64,000 nucleotides of DNA, taken from Mucilaginibacter sp. L3T2-6 (GTDB lineage: Bacteria; Bacteroidota; Bacteroidia; Sphingobacteriales; Sphingobacteriaceae). The stretch spans positions 1 through 64,000 of the forward strand of contig NZ_JAUMKC010000006.1 in the NCBI RefSeq assembly GCF_030519355.1. Reading direction: 5' to 3'. Both the position numbers and the translations under genes were made by a program. This document shows, one piece after another, positions 53,257 to 61,853 of the stretch. The notes beneath the pieces are model-generated. The model saw only the letters and a list, made by a program, of their open reading frames with translations, searched no databases and was not told where the DNA came from. The stretch's first letter is position 1. Each line of letters opens with the position of its first letter.

Positions 53257-53703
53257 ATGGAACAAACTTCTCTGAAATACACCCTTATCAAAAGCCGGGA
53301 CCAATATGACAAATATTGCGACCAGCTTGAAAATATTGTTATGCAAGGCGACGATAATTTACAGGATGAAATCGACTTGTTAACCCTGCTTATTGAAAAG
53401 TACGACGATGAACATAGCACTTTAAAAGAGTCGGATCCCATTACCTTGTTAAAATTACTAATGCAGGATCATCGGTTGAAGGCCCAGGACATGACTGCAA
53501 TATTAGGAATAAGCAAAGGCTACATATCCGATATTCTGAATTACAAAAAAGGATTGTCAAAAGACGTTATCCGGAAACTGGCAGACCATTTTAAAGTAAG
53601 GCAAGAGGCATTTAATCGCCCGTATAAATTGGTATCGCCGGTAAATGCCCACTTGCGCAATGCGAGTGTGATGAATACAACAAAGCAGCTTAATTACGCT
53701 TAA
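53257..53703 (+). CDS. higA: HigA-type helix-turn-helix antitoxin
   Basis: A 148-residue antitoxin. An N-terminal helical toxin-binding arm (EQTSLKYTLIKSRDQYDKYC) precedes an XRE helix-turn-helix, MQDHRLKAQDMTAILGISKG, YISDILNYKKGLSKDVIRKL. A flexible tail follows. It neutralises HigB and represses the operon through the palindrome at 52875. The 1-base gap to the following open minus frame carries no feature. Confidence 0.9.
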   Translation: MEQTSLKYTLIKSRDQYDKYCDQLENIVMQGDDNLQDEIDLLTLLIEKYDDEHSTLKESDPITLLKLLMQDHRLKAQDMTAILGISKGYISDILNYKKGLSKDVIRKLADHFKVRQEAFNRPYKLVSPVNAHLRNASVMNTTKQLNYA

Positions 53704-53956
53704 TTAAGACCTAACATATCCCGTACCTTGCTACAAGGTGCCAACTCGCCATTACCTGCTTCTCTCGAAGGAGCAATCACGCTATTTATCACGCTGACCA
53801 GGTAAGCATCTGTAAGAACAGGTAGATGTAAAGGCCTGCACAGCTATTAATTTTTCGCCATTTTCTGCGGAATTACTCATACACGAAGATAGCATACAAA
53901 CTTTTGAATTAACCGGTGGCAATAAGTTGAAAATGCTTTCAATAGGTTATAATCTC

Positions 53957-54517
53957 TTACGCCTTAAATGTTAAAAACGTTTTACCATTTTTAAAGGCCC
54001 GGCTGCCGGTTAGTTTCAACCGCATTATCTCCGGCAAGCCTTCAAACAACGTACGGCCCGCGCCAAGCGCTACCGGGTTGACTACTACCTGGTAAGTATC
54101 AATCAGGCCTGCGGCAGCTAAGTGAGCTACTATGCTGCCGCTGCCGAGAATAACCATATCCGGTCCGCCAGCTTGTTTCATTTTTCTTACTTCTTCAACC
54201 AAATCTCCTTTTACCAGCGTAGTATTATTCCAGCCGGCTTTAGATAAAGTGCGCGAGAAAACTGCTTTACGGCCGTTGTTCATTTTATTGGCAACTACGG
54301 GCATTTGCTGATGGGCCACAGGTGTCGGCCAAAAACCGGCCATCATTTCATAAGTTACCCGGCCGAATAACATTTCAGAATCGCCGCTGGCATTGTCAGC
54401 TACAAATGCCTGGTATTCGGCATCATCGCTGCCCTGGTGCGCCCAGCTCATATCGCCGTTGGCGCTTACAAAATATCCGTCGAGCGAAATGTGGTTGAAT
54501 ACGCTTAATTTTCTCAT
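53957..54517 (-). CDS. RibD C-terminal/dihydrofolate-reductase-like protein
   Basis: A 186-residue reductase-fold protein. It opens KLSVFNHISLDGYFVSANGD, and EMLFGRVTYEMMAGFWP, GRKAVFSRTLSKAGWNNTTL and PDMVILGSGSIVAHLAAAGL mark the RibD_C domain that binds NADPH. Single-domain proteins of this kind are common in soil bacteria and usually lack a known substrate. No riboflavin or folate genes are nearby, so a role in either pathway cannot be argued. Confidence 0.88.
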   Translation of the reverse strand: MRKLSVFNHISLDGYFVSANGDMSWAHQGSDDAEYQAFVADNASGDSEMLFGRVTYEMMAGFWPTPVAHQQMPVVANKMNNGRKAVFSRTLSKAGWNNTTLVKGDLVEEVRKMKQAGGPDMVILGSGSIVAHLAAAGLIDTYQVVVNPVALGAGRTLFEGLPEIMRLKLTGSRAFKNGKTFLTFKA

Positions 54518-54706
54518 GGCTTCTTATTATTAATGGTTATCAGATTATTTTATTAACCACTTATCAAACCAAATTGATTGAATTGGACATTGCCCGGGGA
54601 TTTTCTAACAATAATTTACGACGATGCATTCAGAATTCAACTATCATGAATTGTATTATCATCCGGGCAGTGCTTTAACAACCGGTTGTTTAATATAAAT
54701 TTAACG

Positions 54707-55318
54707 CTATCGGCTGATAGTACGGAAAGTTAAATTCACCCGCGGTTTTAGCTTGTGCACAGACTTGGGTATGCGGTGTTCCCAATTATGCTGCAAGTCG
54801 CCTTTCATCAACAACAGGGAGCCATTTTCAAGTTCGATGGAATACCTGGTTTGGTGGTCGTCTTTTCGTCGTACATCAAAGCGGCGTTTTTGGCCAAGGC
54901 TTACTGAAGCAATTACGGGCTTAATACCCAACTCATACTCATCATCGCTGTGCCAGGCAACCGAATCGTTACCATCGCGATAATAATTGAGCAGTACGCT
55001 GTTAAATGTTGTTTTTGTATGATTTTCCACTATCGTTTTGATATGCAAAAGCTCACTGGTCCATGGATTAGGATTAAACTTTGTACCCGAGAATTCATAG
55101 TCGCTGCCTGGGTCGCCAAACCAGGCGGTTAAACGCGGCGTGAGCACATATCGGCCGTACATAGGTATCACCTGCTGCTGCCAGGGTATGGTATCAATAA
55201 ATATTTGCATCAATGCTAAACTCTCCTGCGCATCAAAAATGCCAGGGTGATATTCCATCAGCTCAGGCGGTAATGACGGGGCAGGAGCGGCGTTTCCAAA
55301 TAAATTAAGCTGGTCCAT
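54707..55318 (-). CDS. AlkB-like 2-oxoglutarate/Fe(II) dioxygenase
   Basis: Start taken at the ATG of 55318 (MDQLNLFGNAAPAP). The ~203-residue enzyme has the AlkB signature: AWHSDDEYELG with His and Asp ligands, VASVSLGQKRRFDVRR, GSLLLMKGDLQHNWEHRIPK with the third His, and KPRVNLTFRTI with the 2-oxoglutarate Arg. The substrate strand PRLTAWFGD is also present. It repairs alkylated bases (1-methyladenine, 3-methylcytosine) by oxidative demethylation. The gene stands alone. Confidence 0.9.
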   Translation of the reverse strand: MDQLNLFGNAAPAPSLPPELMEYHPGIFDAQESLALMQIFIDTIPWQQQVIPMYGRYVLTPRLTAWFGDPGSDYEFSGTKFNPNPWTSELLHIKTIVENHTKTTFNSVLLNYYRDGNDSVAWHSDDEYELGIKPVIASVSLGQKRRFDVRRKDDHQTRYSIELENGSLLLMKGDLQHNWEHRIPKSVHKLKPRVNLTFRTISR

Positions 55319-55451
55319 TTTAGTTATTACTTCGGTTGATCTTACTTGTTTGATTTTAATATAAAGATGGCACAAATCCCCCGCTACAAAGTCTCTTTTA
55401 CACTCAACCCGCTGGCATTTTTGTGTTTATTTTTGATAAAATCAAAAAATC

Positions 55452-55880
55452 ATGAACGATCAATCACCTCCCGCCAACAATCAATTAAACCTTATTGACA
55501 CTACGACGGTATTGAACGTAAAACGTTCGGTGCTCATAGGTTCCACATTCGAGACATTTTGCATGGACAATTCTACCATGACCGACGTAAGCGCTAAAAG
55601 TGTTAAAATAACAGATGCCAACTTAAGCGATATTGAAATAAAATTTGCGCAGCTTGGCGGCGCCTATATTCATGACATTGGTTTGCCGCCAGAAGGGCAC
55701 CCTGCCTACGACCCCGGCGCCAAACAACGCCCGCTTAAATTTGAGAACTGCGATTTAAATGGCTCAATTATTACAAATTGTGATTTGAGCGGAGTATCAG
55801 TCAGCGAATGTAATATAACGGGCATGACCATAAATGGTATTTTGGCCGAAGATCTGCTGAAATCATACAGGGCCCGGTAA
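55452..55880 (+). CDS. Pentapeptide-repeat protein
   Basis: A 142-residue cytosolic protein; residues ~30-130 show A(D/N)LxX-like pentapeptide periodicity (TMTDVSAKSVKITDANLSDI and FENCDLNGSIITNCDLSGVS). It is interrupted by an insert (LPPEGHPAYDPGAKQRP). It forms a short right-handed beta helix. It has none of the length of gyrase-protecting Qnr proteins. No partner is suggested by context; function unknown. Confidence 0.7.
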   Translation: MNDQSPPANNQLNLIDTTTVLNVKRSVLIGSTFETFCMDNSTMTDVSAKSVKITDANLSDIEIKFAQLGGAYIHDIGLPPEGHPAYDPGAKQRPLKFENCDLNGSIITNCDLSGVSVSECNITGMTINGILAEDLLKSYRAR

Positions 55881-56034
55881 AAAGGCCATTTCGATCATTT
55901 TACGCAGCCAGACAACCAGGCACTTGATATTGTCGTATGAATATTGTGGCAAAGCCCTGCCGGAAATATACCGATAAGGTGGTATTTTTTTAAACGGGCG
56001 TGAGCCGCAATTTTGACAGTAATTATAGTGCGTT

Positions 56035-56220
56035 ATGGCAAAAAAATACCTGAAATGCAATAAATGCGGCTCAGTTTTTCATTTTGTAATACCCCGGGGA
56101 TGGTTATTGAAGAATGTATTTTTCTTTTTGCCGGTCAAAACCTATTTCTGCGCCAAATGCACCAAAACGCGCTATGTTTGGATAACCAATGCTAAAGAGG
56201 CTGAATATGAGAGGGTTTAG
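56035..56220 (+). CDS. Small zinc-ribbon protein
   Basis: A 61-residue protein with two CxxC pairs (KCNKCGSVF and FCAKCTKTR) about 27 residues apart, separated by a hydrophobic stretch (GWLLKNVFFFLPVK). The layout suggests a zinc ribbon of unknown role. Its stop overlaps the end of the convergent gene by four bases. Confidence 0.6.
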   Translation: MAKKYLKCNKCGSVFHFVIPRGWLLKNVFFFLPVKTYFCAKCTKTRYVWITNAKEAEYERV

Positions 56221-56630
56221 CTTCTGCTTTCATAAGCCATACGCATATAAGTTCGCACCTCATCATTAATATCCTCCTTTAAGAACATGCGGAAGTGATG
56301 GTTGTAATCATTGCTGCCGGGAACAGGCTTTATCTTATTAAAACAAAGATTATCGTTATATGGCTGCTTGAACGGGAACACGATATCGATGAAGTTTTTG
56401 CCTAAACGGATAATATAGGCAAACCTGGTGCGGGCTGCAAAGCTGATCATAGATTTGGACGGATGCAGCCTGATGTCGCCTATCTGCATGTATTCGCTCA
56501 CTAAATGATCGAAAAGCTCCAGCGTGTGCTGCGATTTTCCCGCCAGGAAATCAGCAAGCACTTTATCATTGCAGGAGTGTAACTGGTTGTTGTTTACGAA
56601 TTCCTGCCGGCACAATGGACAAGTCCACAT
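56217..56630 (-). CDS. DUF5655-like protein with N-terminal zinc ribbon
   Basis: A 137-residue protein. MWTCPLCRQEFVNNNQLHSC gives a CxxC plus later His/Cys finger, followed by a DUF5655-like domain (VLADFLAGKSQHTLELFDHL, IRLHPSKSMISFAARTRFAY), which occurs in many uncharacterised bacterial proteins, sometimes with nucleic-acid enzymes. No catalytic residues are recognised. Convergent, overlapping the small zinc-ribbon gene by four bases. Confidence 0.7.
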   Translation of the reverse strand: MWTCPLCRQEFVNNNQLHSCNDKVLADFLAGKSQHTLELFDHLVSEYMQIGDIRLHPSKSMISFAARTRFAYIIRLGKNFIDIVFPFKQPYNDNLCFNKIKPVPGSNDYNHHFRMFLKEDINDEVRTYMRMAYESRS

Positions 56631-56690
56631 GGTTGTTAGATTTTAGATATAAGATTTGACATGTGAGGCACTTTCAAAGATAAACAAAAA

Positions 56691-56718
56691 GCGTCCCTAA
56701 AAGTCAAGTTAAGGACGC
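56691..56718 (-). terminator. Hairpin terminator downstream of the permease array
   Basis: GCGTCCCTAA (56691-56700) pairs with TTAAGGACGC (56709-56718) at 9 of 10 positions. On the minus strand it is followed by TTTTTG, about 95 bases past the stop of 56813. Confidence 0.6.
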
Positions 56719-56812
56719 CCTTGGCAAGGCTAAAAAACTACTTATCCGTGAGCAGTTCTTTATTGAAGTAAACTCTTTTTGCTTTTACTGCCGGATGCTT
56801 ACTGTCAACCGC

Positions 56813-59194
56813 CTACTCGCTTCTCAAGCTCTTCACCGGGTTCATCAATGCTGCTTTTATACTTTGGTAGCTAACCGTTAGCAGGGTGATTATTAGCGCT
56901 CCGGCTGCTGTAAACACAAAAATCCAGAAGGTGATGCCGCTGCGATAGGTAAACTTTTGCAGCCAGTTGTGCATAAAATAGTAAGCTATCGGTGTGGCTA
57001 TAATTAACGCTATGCCAACCATTATCACGAAGTCTGTCGATAGCATGCGCCACAGGTTAAATACGGTTGCGCCTAATACTTTGCGGACGCCGATTTCCTT
57101 TACACGCTGCTCAGCCATAAAAGATGCCATGCCGAATAACCCGAGGCAACTGATGAATATGGCCAGGCCTGCAAAAACGCTGGCCAGTTTACCTATACGT
57201 TCCTCGTTGCCGAACTTTTTGGCATATTCCTCATCCACAAAATGGTACTCGAAAGGCTGAGCCGGATTATAGCGTTTGTAAACATCACCTATTTTGGCGA
57301 TAGCTTCGGCGGCGCTTATTTTGGGGTTGATTTTTATCATCACAAAATCTCCGCCACCTTTTAGTATATGATAAAGCATTGGTCTGACCGGTTCGTAAGG
57401 CGATTCGACCACCATGTCTTTAATCACACCTAAGACCTTGAAAGGTACGCCATCCCACCTGATGGTTTCGCCAACTGGGTTTTTAAAATTCATAAATTTA
57501 GCCGCAGTTTCGTTGATGATAAAGCCTGTTGAGTCGGACGGATAGGCGGATGAAAAATCACGGCCTTCCTTAAATTGCCAGCCTACAGTTTTACCATAAT
57601 CTGTAGTTACCTCGATATTTGGAAAATCGACAGCCAGGGTAGGATCTTTGCCCTTCCAGTCGAAACCGGCATTGGTAGAGTAAACGCCGGTTGTGGGGCT
57701 GCCTGCTTCGGATATATAGGCAATGGCGCCGCTTTTTTGCAGCTCGTTTTTAACTGCGGCAAATTGTTTATGAATATCGCCTGTTGACATTGGCAGAGCA
57801 AGTAATCCATTGCGGCTGTAGCCCACGGGACGGTTTTTGGCAAACTGTATCTGCCGGTAAACTATTATTGTTCCGATAATAAGCACCACGGAAACAGTAA
57901 ATTGTACCACTACCAAAACCTTGCGCGGAATGGCAGCCAATCGGCCAACTTTAAATGTGCCCTTTAATACCTTTACAGGATTGAAAGAGGATAGGTACAA
58001 AGCCGGGTAACTGCCGGAGATAAGTCCGGTTATTAAGCTAAAGCTTATCCCGGTCAGCCAAAACAACGAACTTCTCCATGGAACCGCTATTTTTTTGCCA
58101 GCCACATCGTTAAAGAACTGAAGCGCTAGTTCAACAAAAATTATCGACGCCAGGAAAGCCAGAAAGGCTACCAGCAGCGATTCGCTGAAAAATTGATAAA
58201 TAAGCTGACCTCGTAACGAACCCACGGCTTTACGGATACCCACTTCTTTTGCCCTTTTTTCGGATCGGGCGGTGCTCAGGTTCATGAAGTTGATGCAGGC
58301 AAGTAACAGGACAAATACGCCAATAATTCCGAACAGCCACAGATATTGGATGCGTCCGCCAGCGTTAACCCCATTTTTGAACTCCGAATACAGGTGCCAG
58401 TTTTTCATCGGGTGCAGGAATATTTCCGGCTTCTGCTTCAACTCGCTTGGGTCGACCCGGGCCAGTTTCAGGTCTTTAATTTTGACAGACTCCTTTTGAA
58501 AATCAACATTATCGGCCACCTGTGCGTAGGACAGGTAGCAGTTGCAGCGCCAGGTATCTTTCTGTTTCGTCATGCCCGATACATCGGATAGCAGCTGCCA
58601 GGGCGAAATAAATTTTACATCGGCAAAGGTTGAACTGTATGGGAAATCCTGATAAACACCGGTGACTTTAACCGTAAGCTGGTTATCGATTTTCATTAGT
58701 TTATTCACCGGATCAGCGTTGCCGAAGAAAGCTTCGGACGCGCTTTGCGAAAGAATAATGGACGACGGTTCGTTCAGTGCCGACCTGCCGCCGCGTAGCA
58801 TCTTTACCGACAGCATGTCAAGTGCCTGTGGCTCAAAAAAGGTGCCTGCTTTGGATATCTTCTTGTCGCCGATGCTCAGGATATGGTCGCCGTTGAACGA
58901 CGCCATGGTGATGTTTTTGAAATCGCTGCCGAAGTTCTTTCGTATTTCTGCACCGATAGGCCATGGCACTGTTTCACCGGTGCCCACTTCGCCATTTATG
59001 GTGAACTTTTGCCGCACCTGCGCCAGCGTTGCATAATTGCTAAAATTTTTATCGAACGATAATTCGTCCCAGATCCAAAGGCCGATAAGCATAGCCACCG
59101 CCATACCCACGGATAATCCCGCAATATTAATAAGCGAATGCGCCTTGTTTTTAACCAGGTTGCGGTAAGCGATTTTTAAATAATTCTTTATCAT
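56813..59194 (-). CDS. FtsX/MacB-type ABC transporter permease
   Basis: A 793-residue protein with four-helix topology duplicated: one N-terminal helix (SLINIAGLSVGMAVAMLIGL), a large periplasmic MacB_PCD domain (~45-270), FtsX helices (IIGVFVLLLACINFMNLSTA), ARSEKRAKEVGIRKAVGSLR, a second periplasmic domain and a final FtsX set (FAGLAIFISCLGLFGMASFM, GIRKVLGATV). The end ALMNPVKSLRSE is shared with its neighbours. It likely works with an ATPase of the MacB/LolD type for mechanotransmission, efflux or lipoprotein handling; no ATPase gene is in the window. Confidence 0.85.
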   Translation of the reverse strand: MIKNYLKIAYRNLVKNKAHSLINIAGLSVGMAVAMLIGLWIWDELSFDKNFSNYATLAQVRQKFTINGEVGTGETVPWPIGAEIRKNFGSDFKNITMASFNGDHILSIGDKKISKAGTFFEPQALDMLSVKMLRGGRSALNEPSSIILSQSASEAFFGNADPVNKLMKIDNQLTVKVTGVYQDFPYSSTFADVKFISPWQLLSDVSGMTKQKDTWRCNCYLSYAQVADNVDFQKESVKIKDLKLARVDPSELKQKPEIFLHPMKNWHLYSEFKNGVNAGGRIQYLWLFGIIGVFVLLLACINFMNLSTARSEKRAKEVGIRKAVGSLRGQLIYQFFSESLLVAFLAFLASIIFVELALQFFNDVAGKKIAVPWRSSLFWLTGISFSLITGLISGSYPALYLSSFNPVKVLKGTFKVGRLAAIPRKVLVVVQFTVSVVLIIGTIIVYRQIQFAKNRPVGYSRNGLLALPMSTGDIHKQFAAVKNELQKSGAIAYISEAGSPTTGVYSTNAGFDWKGKDPTLAVDFPNIEVTTDYGKTVGWQFKEGRDFSSAYPSDSTGFIINETAAKFMNFKNPVGETIRWDGVPFKVLGVIKDMVVESPYEPVRPMLYHILKGGGDFVMIKINPKISAAEAIAKIGDVYKRYNPAQPFEYHFVDEEYAKKFGNEERIGKLASVFAGLAIFISCLGLFGMASFMAEQRVKEIGVRKVLGATVFNLWRMLSTDFVIMVGIALIIATPIAYYFMHNWLQKFTYRSGITFWIFVFTAAGALIITLLTVSYQSIKAALMNPVKSLRSE

Positions 59195-59325
59195 ATTGGT
59201 TCATATTTATCGTGTATGGCCGAAGTTGGGTAGCAGAGGGGAGTAAGCAGCAGTGGCAGTTAGATAATTGTTAATACGAGTTATCCTGACTGCGGCTAAA
59301 CGCTGCTACCGCCACTGATTTATTG

Positions 59326-61776
59326 CTACTCACTTCTCAGGCTCTTCACTGGGTTCGCCAAAGCTGCCCGGATAGTCTGGTATGCAGAGGTAGCCAAAGC
59401 AATTATCAGCAAGCCGCTTGCACAAACGGCGAATACCCACCAGCTCATTTCGGTGCGTTTGGCAAAATCCTGCATCCATAAATTTAATGCATACACTGCC
59501 GCCGGTATGGCAAACACCGATGCCAGCGCGATCAGCAGCATAATTTCTTTCGATAATAAAAAGGTAATGCGCGCAGCCGATGCGCCTAATACTTTACGCA
59601 CGCCAATTTCCTTGGTGCGTTGGGTGGTGCTGTAAATGGTCAACCCTAAAAGGCCCATGCAGCTTATCAGTATGGACAGGCCGGTAGCCCATTGCAGCAG
59701 GGTGGCCGTGTGTTGTTCCTTCTCGTAAAGGCGCGCGATGCTTTCATCCACAAATTGTAAATCATCAGGATCGTCCGGGTAAACCTTATGCCACTCGCTG
59801 CGGATGGCCGCCAGAGTACTTGCCCACTTCTCGCTGTTTGAATTGAGCAGGATATGGAAAGTACCGCTAAAGCCCGGATCTGCACTGGTCATCAAAACCA
59901 TCGGCGAAATGGTTTCGTGAACTGAGCCCTGGTCAAAGTCTGCAACAACGCCTACTATTTCCATCCGGCGGTCACCATTAAAATTATCTACAAACCGGCC
60001 AATGGCATCCTGGGGGCGTTTAATATTTGCCCGGCGCAGAAAGGTCTCGTTCACTAAAAGTGCGCGGTTAGTATCCCCCGGCAGCAGGTCGCGCCCGGCC
60101 AATAATGGGATGTGGTATAGCTTTATATAATTCTCATCTCCAAATTTCATCGCGAGATCATCCATGTGGATGGTAGTTTTGCCGTTACGGTATTCACCTT
60201 CGGTACTGCTGGTATTATCGGATGTGGGAGCATCATGCCCCATGCTTACCATGGCCACACCAGGAGTACTTCTTAACTGCGCAAATAATTCGGCATTTTG
60301 GCGGGCCGTCGCATTTTTAAACGGTGCGTTCATTGCAACCACACCATCTTTTGTAAAGCCGAGGTCTTTATGTACGGCGTAGTAGATCTGCTTACCGACC
60401 ATAACAGTAGCTATTACGAAGAATTGTGCAATAGCAAATTGGGAAACAGTAAGCGTTTTACGAAGCAAAGATCTGCGTGTAGCGCCCTGGGCTTGTGCCT
60501 GATTTTTTAATACCAGTATGGGTTTATAGCCCGATAATACCAATGCAGGGTAAGTGCCTGCCGCTAGTCCAACACCGATAATCAGCAATATACCGAACTC
60601 CCATATAAAGGTTTGGTGAGCCAGGTCGAGGCGGACCCCTTGCGGGACAAAGCCCGCAAATAGCTTAAGCAAGTAAGGAGCCATTACTAACGATACGCCA
60701 AAGGCAACAACCGTGATCAGAAATATCTCGGTCAAGAACTGGTAAACCAATAATGTACGACTGCTACCCAATGTTTTGCGAATACCGATCTCTTTTGCAC
60801 GACGGCTGCCTTGTGCAGTGCTTAAGTTGATGAAATTGATGCAAGCCAGCAACAGCAGAAAAATAGCAATAGCTACCAGCCCGTAAAACACGGATTTACT
60901 GGCTTTAGCATCATAGCTGGCGATGCCGCCGTACAGACTACTAAAATGAATATCATCAAGCGGCTGCAATGCGAGCGCCTGAGTTTTGTGCTTATTATTA
61001 TTGTTATTTAGGTTGAGGGCCAGTAATACGTTGAGTTGTTTAGTTACTATTCCGGCGTTAGCGCCAGGGGCGAGCTTAACAAACAGCTGTGTTTTTACGT
61101 TGCCGCGTCCCCAGTTATTTAGATTAAGCTGGTGGCTAACTTGTAACGTATTGTAGGATATAAAATCGTGGAAAGTAAAGCCAGTGTTTTCGGTAAGGGG
61201 CGCTACTATGCCGGTTACAGTGGTTTTAACGGATTCATAAACAACCGTTTTGCCTATTACTTCTTCGAGTGGTTGTCCGGGGAAATACGCCTGCGCGCGG
61301 TCAGCGGTGAGAACCGTATGAAATGGCTCATTTAGCGACGCGGGATTACCGGCCAGCCATTTGTAGCTGATCAACTTAAAGTAGTCGGGTGTTGTATAAG
61401 TAATATCTTTTTGCTGACGGAATTTCTGTTTTATTTCCGGGGAGAGATTTTCTCCTGGTTGCACGTCAGGAAATAACGGCTGATTAAGCGGTACTACCAG
61501 CTCCGGCCCGGTTACAGATGCCTTCACGGCCATAGCAAGCGGGTCGCTAACACCGGGGTTGTATGAGGGGGTGCCGGAGAATGTGAAGTTGGTAACAACG
61601 CGATAGATACGGCCGCTATCAGCCTCAAATTTATCGAAGGTCAGATCGAAATGAGCTACCAGGTAAATTACCAATGCAGCGCAAATACCGATGGACAAAC
61701 CGATAGTATTGATCAGCGTAAACCATTTGTTTTTCCAGAACGACCGGAATGCGGTTTTTAGATAGTACTTTATCAT
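59326..61776 (-). CDS. FtsX/MacB-type ABC transporter permease, second paralog
   Basis: An 816-residue protein with the same two-module layout (N-terminal helix FTLINTIGLSIGICAALVIY; FtsX part LVAIAIFLLLLACINFINLS, RRAKEIGIRKTLGSSRTLLV; C-terminal GLSILISCMGLLGLTIYSTT and EIGVRKVLGASAARITFLLS). It ends ALANPVKSLRSE like the neighbouring permease. Identity with the other two paralogs is moderate by eye, so the array arose by older duplication. It has no promoter-like gap from its neighbours apart from 131 bases downstream and 77 upstream. Confidence 0.85.
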   Translation of the reverse strand: MIKYYLKTAFRSFWKNKWFTLINTIGLSIGICAALVIYLVAHFDLTFDKFEADSGRIYRVVTNFTFSGTPSYNPGVSDPLAMAVKASVTGPELVVPLNQPLFPDVQPGENLSPEIKQKFRQQKDITYTTPDYFKLISYKWLAGNPASLNEPFHTVLTADRAQAYFPGQPLEEVIGKTVVYESVKTTVTGIVAPLTENTGFTFHDFISYNTLQVSHQLNLNNWGRGNVKTQLFVKLAPGANAGIVTKQLNVLLALNLNNNNNKHKTQALALQPLDDIHFSSLYGGIASYDAKASKSVFYGLVAIAIFLLLLACINFINLSTAQGSRRAKEIGIRKTLGSSRTLLVYQFLTEIFLITVVAFGVSLVMAPYLLKLFAGFVPQGVRLDLAHQTFIWEFGILLIIGVGLAAGTYPALVLSGYKPILVLKNQAQAQGATRRSLLRKTLTVSQFAIAQFFVIATVMVGKQIYYAVHKDLGFTKDGVVAMNAPFKNATARQNAELFAQLRSTPGVAMVSMGHDAPTSDNTSSTEGEYRNGKTTIHMDDLAMKFGDENYIKLYHIPLLAGRDLLPGDTNRALLVNETFLRRANIKRPQDAIGRFVDNFNGDRRMEIVGVVADFDQGSVHETISPMVLMTSADPGFSGTFHILLNSNSEKWASTLAAIRSEWHKVYPDDPDDLQFVDESIARLYEKEQHTATLLQWATGLSILISCMGLLGLTIYSTTQRTKEIGVRKVLGASAARITFLLSKEIMLLIALASVFAIPAAVYALNLWMQDFAKRTEMSWWVFAVCASGLLIIALATSAYQTIRAALANPVKSLRSE

Positions 61777-61853
61777 TTTGGTTCATAGTTATTAGTTCAT
61801 GGTTCATAGTGATTGTTAACGCTTTTCTCACCACTACTAACCACAGCTACTCC
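61777..61853. repeat. Short GTTCAT-type tandem repeats between permease genes
   Basis: GGTTCATAGTTATTAGTTCA and a further TGGTTCATAGTGATT unit follow the ATG of the second permease. They look like slippage repeats common in Bacteroidota spacers; no gene or terminator was seen. Confidence 0.35.

Noticed and set aside
53700..53846. 47-codon open frame on the minus strand beside higA
   Set aside because: It lacks a start codon near its beginning, overlaps the higA stop, matches no family I recognise, and stretches this short are expected by chance.
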